This document shows positions 52,201 through 55,538 of a stretch of DNA of 55,538 bases, one piece after another. Each line of letters starts with the position of its first letter. Position 1 is the stretch's first letter. Position numbers and translations under genes: made by a program. Source of the DNA: an uncultured Kordia sp. (lineage in GTDB: Bacteria > Bacteroidota > Bacteroidia > Flavobacteriales > Flavobacteriaceae); contig NZ_CANLEA010000031.1 in NCBI RefSeq assembly GCF_947489565.1, positions 1 to 55,538 on the forward strand, given 5' to 3'. The notes under the pieces are model-generated. The model was not told the DNA's origin. It saw only the letters and a program-made list of their open reading frames with translations, and did no database searches.

Positions 52201-52647
52201 GTGATTGAAGATATTCTTATAACCATGCTGTGGAGCATTTCGCCACTAGGAGAAGCCAAAGTTGGAATTCCTATTGGATTGCAATCTGACGTAAATCCGT
52301 ATATAATTTTTATAGCGGCATTTGTTGCAAATGTGTTAGTGTTTCCGGTCATGATATTTTTCCTAAATCACGTAAATAGATACTTTTTACGCTTCCGATC
52401 TTACAAAAAAGCAGCGTTATGGGTAGCGAGAAGAGCAAAAAAAGGCGCCAAAGACAAAATTCAAAAATACGGCTTTTGGGGATTGATGCTTTTCGTAATG
52501 ATTCCTGTACCAGGAACTGGAGTATACGCAGGAACGATTGCAACCTATTTGTTCAATATTGAACGAAAACAAGCATTTGCAGCCAATACCATTGGAATAT
52601 TTTTATCCTCTGTCATTGTTTGGGTTACCTTTATGTTCTTCAAGTAA
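52201..52647 (+). CDS. Small multidrug-export-type membrane protein
   Basis: A 148-residue inner-membrane protein with about four hydrophobic segments. The early 'S-P-L-G-E-A-K-V-G-I-P-I-G-L' motif defines the small multidrug export family (PF06695-type), and 'P-V-P-G-T-G-V-Y-A-G' in the last third is also conserved. It begins with GTG at 52201, which fits the promoter. Members are named from sequence only, and drug export is unproven for most. Confidence 0.88.
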   Translation: MIEDILITMLWSISPLGEAKVGIPIGLQSDVNPYIIFIAAFVANVLVFPVMIFFLNHVNRYFLRFRSYKKAALWVARRAKKGAKDKIQKYGFWGLMLFVMIPVPGTGVYAGTIATYLFNIERKQAFAANTIGIFLSSVIVWVTFMFFK

Positions 52648-52683
52648 AAAAACACTCAAATTTTTTTATTCGCGATAAAAATA

Positions 52684-52691
52684 TATATTTG
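52684..52691 (+). promoter_or_regulatory. -7 box of the EF-G leader transcript
   Basis: TATATTTG fits TAnnTTTG exactly and lies 19 bases before the 27-codon leader ORF, placing the transcript start near 52698. No clear -33 TTG is present, so the call rests on the -7 box only. Confidence 0.45.
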
Positions 52692-52709
52692 CGATAGAAT
52701 TTTACAAAA

Positions 52710-52793
52710 ATGAAAACAACAAACGTTAACATCATTGCATTAAACGGCGCTATCAGAACTGTGTTTTTTGGTAGGGCAACACTGGTATTCTAA
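52710..52793 (+). CDS. 27-codon leader ORF 1 upstream of the EF-G paralogue
   Basis: ATG to TAA encodes a 27-residue peptide (MKTTNVNIIALNGAIRTVF, then FGRATLVF). It is too short and isolated to be a usual protein. It sits between a promoter-like box and an intrinsic terminator (52821-52846), the arrangement of a leader peptide in transcription attenuation. Its stop is 27 bases before the first terminator stem. Confidence 0.55.
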   Translation: MKTTNVNIIALNGAIRTVFFGRATLVF

Positions 52794-52820
52794 AAAGATA
52801 AATCTTCATATATTTCATAG

Positions 52821-52846
52821 GGCTTTCTTTTTAGGAAGCCTTTTTT
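52821..52846 (+). terminator. Leader terminator 1
   Basis: The 7-bp stem ggctttc / ggaagcc with a six-base loop is followed by six T residues. It lies upstream of leader ORF 2 and about 200 bases before the EF-G start. Its 5' arm (ggctttc) is complementary to the 5' arm of terminator 2 (gaaagcc at 52995), so long-range pairing is possible. Confidence 0.7.
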
Positions 52847-52917
52847 GTTCTACCGAATTTCAATCGACTATTTACAATAGCTTTTTAAATTTAACAAAAA
52901 GAACAATCCTAAAGATC

Positions 52918-52965
52918 ATGTTTACATTAAAAATCATAGTAACTAAAATCATTCTACAAACGTAG
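52918..52965 (+). CDS. 15-codon leader ORF 2 upstream of the EF-G paralogue
   Basis: ATG at 52918 to TAG at 52963-52965 encodes MFTLKIIVTKIILQT. The stop codon abuts the segment ggagaggattg, which can pair either upstream (caatcct, 52904-52910) or downstream (cctctc, 53000-53005, inside terminator 2). This placement is what a translation-sensing attenuator would need. The coding status is inference. Confidence 0.45.
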   Translation: MFTLKIIVTKIILQT

Positions 52966-52994
52966 GAGAGGATTGCTATTGTACAAACTTAGCG

Positions 52995-53028
52995 GAAAGC
53001 CTCTCGATATCGAGAGGCTTTCTTTTTT
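52995..53028 (+). terminator. Leader terminator 2, directly upstream of the EF-G paralogue
   Basis: The 28-base perfect palindrome gaaagcctctcgat / atcgagaggctttc is followed by six T residues, ending 25 bases before the EF-G start codon. A strong terminator in that place must be overcome for the gene to be expressed unless another promoter lies in the 25 bases. Confidence 0.85.
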
Positions 53029-53053
53029 ACAAAAAATATTAAATTAGAACAAA

Positions 53054-55126
53054 ATGAAACGATTAAAAGACATACGAAACATAGGAATCATAGCGCACGT
53101 TGATGCTGGGAAAACAACCACAACCGAACGCATCCTTTATTACACAGGAAACATTCATAAACCCGGAAATATTGATGATGGAAATACCGTAACCGATAGC
53201 GATGTACAAGAAGCTTCTCGCGGAATTACCATTTCATCTTCAGCAATTTCAGCCGATTGGGAATACAATGAAGAAATGTATCAAATCAATATTATTGATA
53301 CGCCTGGACATATTGATTTTGCCATTGAAGTAGAACGTTCTTTACGAATATTGGATGGCGCAGTTGCTTTATTCTGTGCAGCTTCTGGAGTAGAATCACA
53401 ATCAGAAACAGTTTGGAGTCAATCCGAACGTTATGGAATTCCAAAAATTGGATTCATCAATAAAATGGACAGAATTGGAGCCGATTATTTCAAAGTGTTA
53501 TCACAAATAGAAGAGGAATTTGGAGCGACAACCTTACCAATTCAAATTCCAATAGGAGATGCAGACGATTTTGAAGGTGTGATCGATTTATTGCAAATGA
53601 AAGCTATGTATTGGAATGCGGACGATTATGGAAAATCGAGTATTGTAACAGATATTCCTGAACAACTCGTTGCATTGGCAGAAAAATGGCGCACTATTTT
53701 ACTAGAACGCATTGCGAATTTTGAGGATGTTATTATGGAACAATATCTTGAAGAAACCGCGATTTCTGTAGCCTATTTACAACGAGCCATAAGAAGAATT
53801 ACGTTGGAACGAAAAGCCGTTCCAATGTTATGTGGTTCTGCGTATAAATATATTGGCGTACAACCTTTATTGGATGCTGTTGCGAATTATTTACCAAAAC
53901 CTCAGGATATTGAAACGGTTGAAGGTGTTGATTTAACAACTGATGAGACTGCAACGTTACATTGCACGGTTGAGGAACAATTATCAGCTTTTGTATTTAA
54001 GGTAATTGTCGATAAATATGTTGGGAAACTGGCCATGGTACGCTTGTATTCGGGAAGTATTGAGGTAGGAGCACAGGTTTTAAACTCTAGAACGAATGCC
54101 AAAAATAGAGTGAGTCGAATTTTAAGCATTCAAGCAGATAAGTTCACAGAATTAACCAGCGCAACTGCTGGAGATATTGTGGCAGTTATTGGATTAAAAG
54201 ATGTGAAAACAGGCGATACTTTATGTGAATTAGGGAAGCCATTTGCTTTAGAATCGATAGAAGTTTCGGAAGCTGTAATTAGTTTGGCTATTGAACCTGT
54301 TTCTAAAAATGATGAAAAGAATTTTGGAGACGCATTGGCGAAATTACTTGATGAAGATCCTTCGTTAAGTGCTTCATACGATAACCAAACCGGACAAACC
54401 TTATTACATGGAATGGGAGAGTTGCATTTGGAAGTTCGTATCGAAAAGCTAAAAACGGATTACGGAGTAGCGATTAACAAAGGAAATCCAAAAGTTTCCT
54501 ATCGTGAGTTGCTGACAAGTAGCGTGAAACATACCGAATTGTTGAAAAAACAAACCGGAGGAAGTGGAAGCTTTGCAGAAATTACCTTTACTATGGAACC
54601 AAGAACAGATGCAGAAAAAGGACTGTTATTTGTAAACGAAACCAAAGGTGGCGTAATTTCTAAAGATTGTATCAATGCTGCAGAAAAAGGATTCCGAGAA
54701 GCTATGCAATCGGGTGTTTTATTGGACTATCCATTAGAAGCGATGAAAATTACTTTGTTGGATGGAAAAATGCATGAAAAAGATTCCAGCAGTGCGGATT
54801 TTGAAACTGTAGCGCGTCAAGCATTTAGAGCTGCAGCTACACAGGCAAATCCTGTATTGTTAGAACCTATCATGGATGCAGAAATCAATTGTCCTGAAGA
54901 TTATCTAGGAAATGTGACTTCTGACATTAATAAACGTCGTGGAATGATAGTTTCGATCAAAGAAAATGGAAACCGAAGAAAAGTAAATGCAGAAATACCA
55001 TTATTACAAACCTTCGGATACATTTCATCACTGAGAACTTTAACTAGTGGAAAAGGTTCAGTTACGTTAAAATTGAAAGATTACAAACAAGTACCTGAAC
55101 ACATTCTAAAAGAACTAGTTTGTTAA
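53054..55126 (+). CDS. Elongation factor G paralogue
   Basis: A 690-residue cytoplasmic GTPase of the EF-G family. G1 'A-H-V-D-A-G-K-T-T-T-T-E' (residues 14-25), switch I 'R-G-I-T-I', G3 'D-T-P-G-H-I-D-F', G4 'N-K-M-D', then domains II-V ending 'G-Y-I-S-S-L-R-T-L-T-S-G-K-G-S'. It differs from housekeeping EF-G (about 700-720 residues) in the switch region ('D-S-D-V-Q-E-A-S' in place of 'M-D-W-M-E-Q-E-Q-E'), so it is a paralogue. In Bacteroides a related second EF-G supports translation under starvation; whether that holds here is unknown. It is not clearly a Tet-type ribosomal protection protein. The leader terminators suggest regulated expression. Confidence 0.88.
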   Translation: MKRLKDIRNIGIIAHVDAGKTTTTERILYYTGNIHKPGNIDDGNTVTDSDVQEASRGITISSSAISADWEYNEEMYQINIIDTPGHIDFAIEVERSLRILDGAVALFCAASGVESQSETVWSQSERYGIPKIGFINKMDRIGADYFKVLSQIEEEFGATTLPIQIPIGDADDFEGVIDLLQMKAMYWNADDYGKSSIVTDIPEQLVALAEKWRTILLERIANFEDVIMEQYLEETAISVAYLQRAIRRITLERKAVPMLCGSAYKYIGVQPLLDAVANYLPKPQDIETVEGVDLTTDETATLHCTVEEQLSAFVFKVIVDKYVGKLAMVRLYSGSIEVGAQVLNSRTNAKNRVSRILSIQADKFTELTSATAGDIVAVIGLKDVKTGDTLCELGKPFALESIEVSEAVISLAIEPVSKNDEKNFGDALAKLLDEDPSLSASYDNQTGQTLLHGMGELHLEVRIEKLKTDYGVAINKGNPKVSYRELLTSSVKHTELLKKQTGGSGSFAEITFTMEPRTDAEKGLLFVNETKGGVISKDCINAAEKGFREAMQSGVLLDYPLEAMKITLLDGKMHEKDSSSADFETVARQAFRAAATQANPVLLEPIMDAEINCPEDYLGNVTSDINKRRGMIVSIKENGNRRKVNAEIPLLQTFGYISSLRTLTSGKGSVTLKLKDYKQVPEHILKELVC

Positions 55127-55132
55127 ATATGA

Positions 55133-55173
55133 TTAGCGCGAGTTTACTTCGAGAAACTCGCGCTAACTTTTTT
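55133..55173 (+). terminator. Intrinsic terminator of the EF-G paralogue gene
   Basis: The perfect 13-bp stem ttagcgcgagttt / aaactcgcgctaa, an 8-base loop and six T residues lie 6 bases after the stop codon. Confidence 0.9.
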
Positions 55174-55175
55174 AT

Positions 55176-55377
55176 ACGTCCTTGCGAGGAAGCATGACGC
55201 TGGAATCTGTTTCTTCCAACAACAGCAACGTTGTACTATAAACAAATTACTTCACTATCGTTCGTAATGACGAATCTTAGGTTATTTGATTATAAAAAAC
55301 GTCATATTGAGTGATTTTTCGCAGTAAAACGAAGAAAAATTGTATCGAGATATACTAGAAAACACTATTTTTTTAAT
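55176..55377. repeat. Long intergenic repeat, copy 1
   Basis: Starts acgtccttgcgaggaagcat and contains caaattacttcactatcg, ttcgtaatgacgaatcttag and a cgtcatattgagtg...gtatcgaga end block. It repeats after 202 bases as copy 2. Inside, the two arms 'aatctgtttc' and 'acaaattact' with 'ttgcgaggaagcatgacg' / 'cgttcgtaatgacg' give partial dyad symmetry, the form of non-coding palindromic elements. Confidence 0.85.
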
Positions 55378-55538
55378 ACGTCTTTGCGAGGAAGCATGAT
55401 GCAGCAATCTGTTTCTTCCAACAACAGTAACATCACACTATAAACAGATTACTTCACTATCGTTCGTAATGACGAATCTTAGGTTATTTGATTATAAAAA
55501 ACGTCATATCGAGTGGTTTTTCGCAGTAAAACGAAGAA
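55378..55538. repeat. Long intergenic repeat, copy 2 (cut by window edge)
   Basis: Starts acgtctttgcgaggaagcat and follows copy 1 with a few base differences up to the window edge. The stretch 55174-55538 holds no gene. Confidence 0.85.

Noticed and set aside
52768-52965. 65-residue plus-strand reading frame with TTG start upstream of the EF-G gene
   Set aside because: It would run through the first intrinsic terminator and has no start context. Its last 15 codons are the separate ATG leader ORF 2.
53054-55126. Tet(Q)/Tet(M)-type ribosomal protection protein
   Set aside because: The N-terminus (A-H-V-D-A-G-K-T-T-T-T-E-R-I-L-Y-Y-T-G) and the overall length fit EF-G; Tet-type proteins are about 640 residues with a different switch region. 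The attenuator-like leader kept the idea open but is not evidence of resistance.
1-55538. tRNA, rRNA, insertion sequences or prophage
   Set aside because: I looked for tRNA cloverleaf patterns, rRNA segments, transposases, integrases and phage structural genes and saw none.

Overview
The window looks like a chromosomal segment of a marine-type member of the Flavobacteriaceae (Bacteroidota). The evidence is a low G+C content, a SusC/SusD pair, lipoproteins with acidic residues after the lipobox cysteine, Por/type IX secretion C-terminal tails (YPNPT...), Y_Y_Y/LuxR and AraC-with-membrane-domain regulators, a promoter element of the TAnnTTTG type, and intergenic palindromic repeats typical of this phylum. 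I cannot name the species from sequence alone; Kordia-like is a guess.

Layout. Positions 1-9.7 kb are ordinary accessory genes: small secreted proteins, an adhesin-like GIN-domain protein, a translationally coupled membrane protein/TPR protein pair, a DCC thiol oxidoreductase, a VWA protein and a YbdG-like mechanosensitive channel. They are separated by AT-rich spacers with dispersed repeats. Positions 9.86-41.1 kb hold a beta-1,3-glucan (laminarin-type) utilisation locus. It begins with a Y_Y_Y/LuxR sensor-regulator, followed by operon 1 (SusC, SusD, a PKD surface glycan-binding protein, a GH16) and operon 2 (a TIM-barrel glycosidase fused to a beta-rich domain, a glycan-binding lipoprotein, a GH16, a PKD lipoprotein, a GH149-type phosphorylase, a GH17 lipoprotein, a GH30 lipoprotein, an MFS/GPH transporter, two cytoplasmic GH17 enzymes, and a T9SS-secreted glycan-binding protein). 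It ends with a LacI regulator. Positions 41.2-46.8 kb carry a secreted endonuclease I, an AraC-type membrane regulator and a small cluster ending in two ClpP/SppA-like lipoproteins. Positions 46.9-55.5 kb carry upp, a HAD phosphatase, a lanthipeptide-like precursor, an ECF sigma factor operon, a PdxH-like protein, two pseudopilin-like proteins, a small-multidrug-export-type protein and an EF-G paralogue.

How the locus probably works (inference from families and lipoprotein signals). GH16 enzymes and binding lipoproteins with acidic export signals act on the cell surface, and SusC/SusD imports oligosaccharides. The GH17 and GH30 lipoproteins, which lack that signal, trim beta-1,3 chains and beta-1,6 branches in the periplasm. 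The MFS carrier brings short products into the cytoplasm, where the GH149 enzyme phosphorolyses them to glucose-1-phosphate and two GH17 enzymes act on the remainder. No GH3 beta-glucosidase is present in the window.

Most notable points. (1) Operons 1 and 2 share an ungapped promoter-region similarity of about 180 bp, with an 11-bp direct-repeat box lying exactly 146 bp before an identical 15-bp core. (2) The EF-G paralogue sits behind two short leader ORFs and two intrinsic terminators, resembling a translation-sensing attenuator. (3) Three unrelated orphan double-glycine-leader peptides occur outside the usual annotation size range, one with an apparent ATT start. (4) A beta-sandwich module recurs in several proteins of the glucan locus. 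(5) A glycosidase is fused to a possible outer-membrane barrel.
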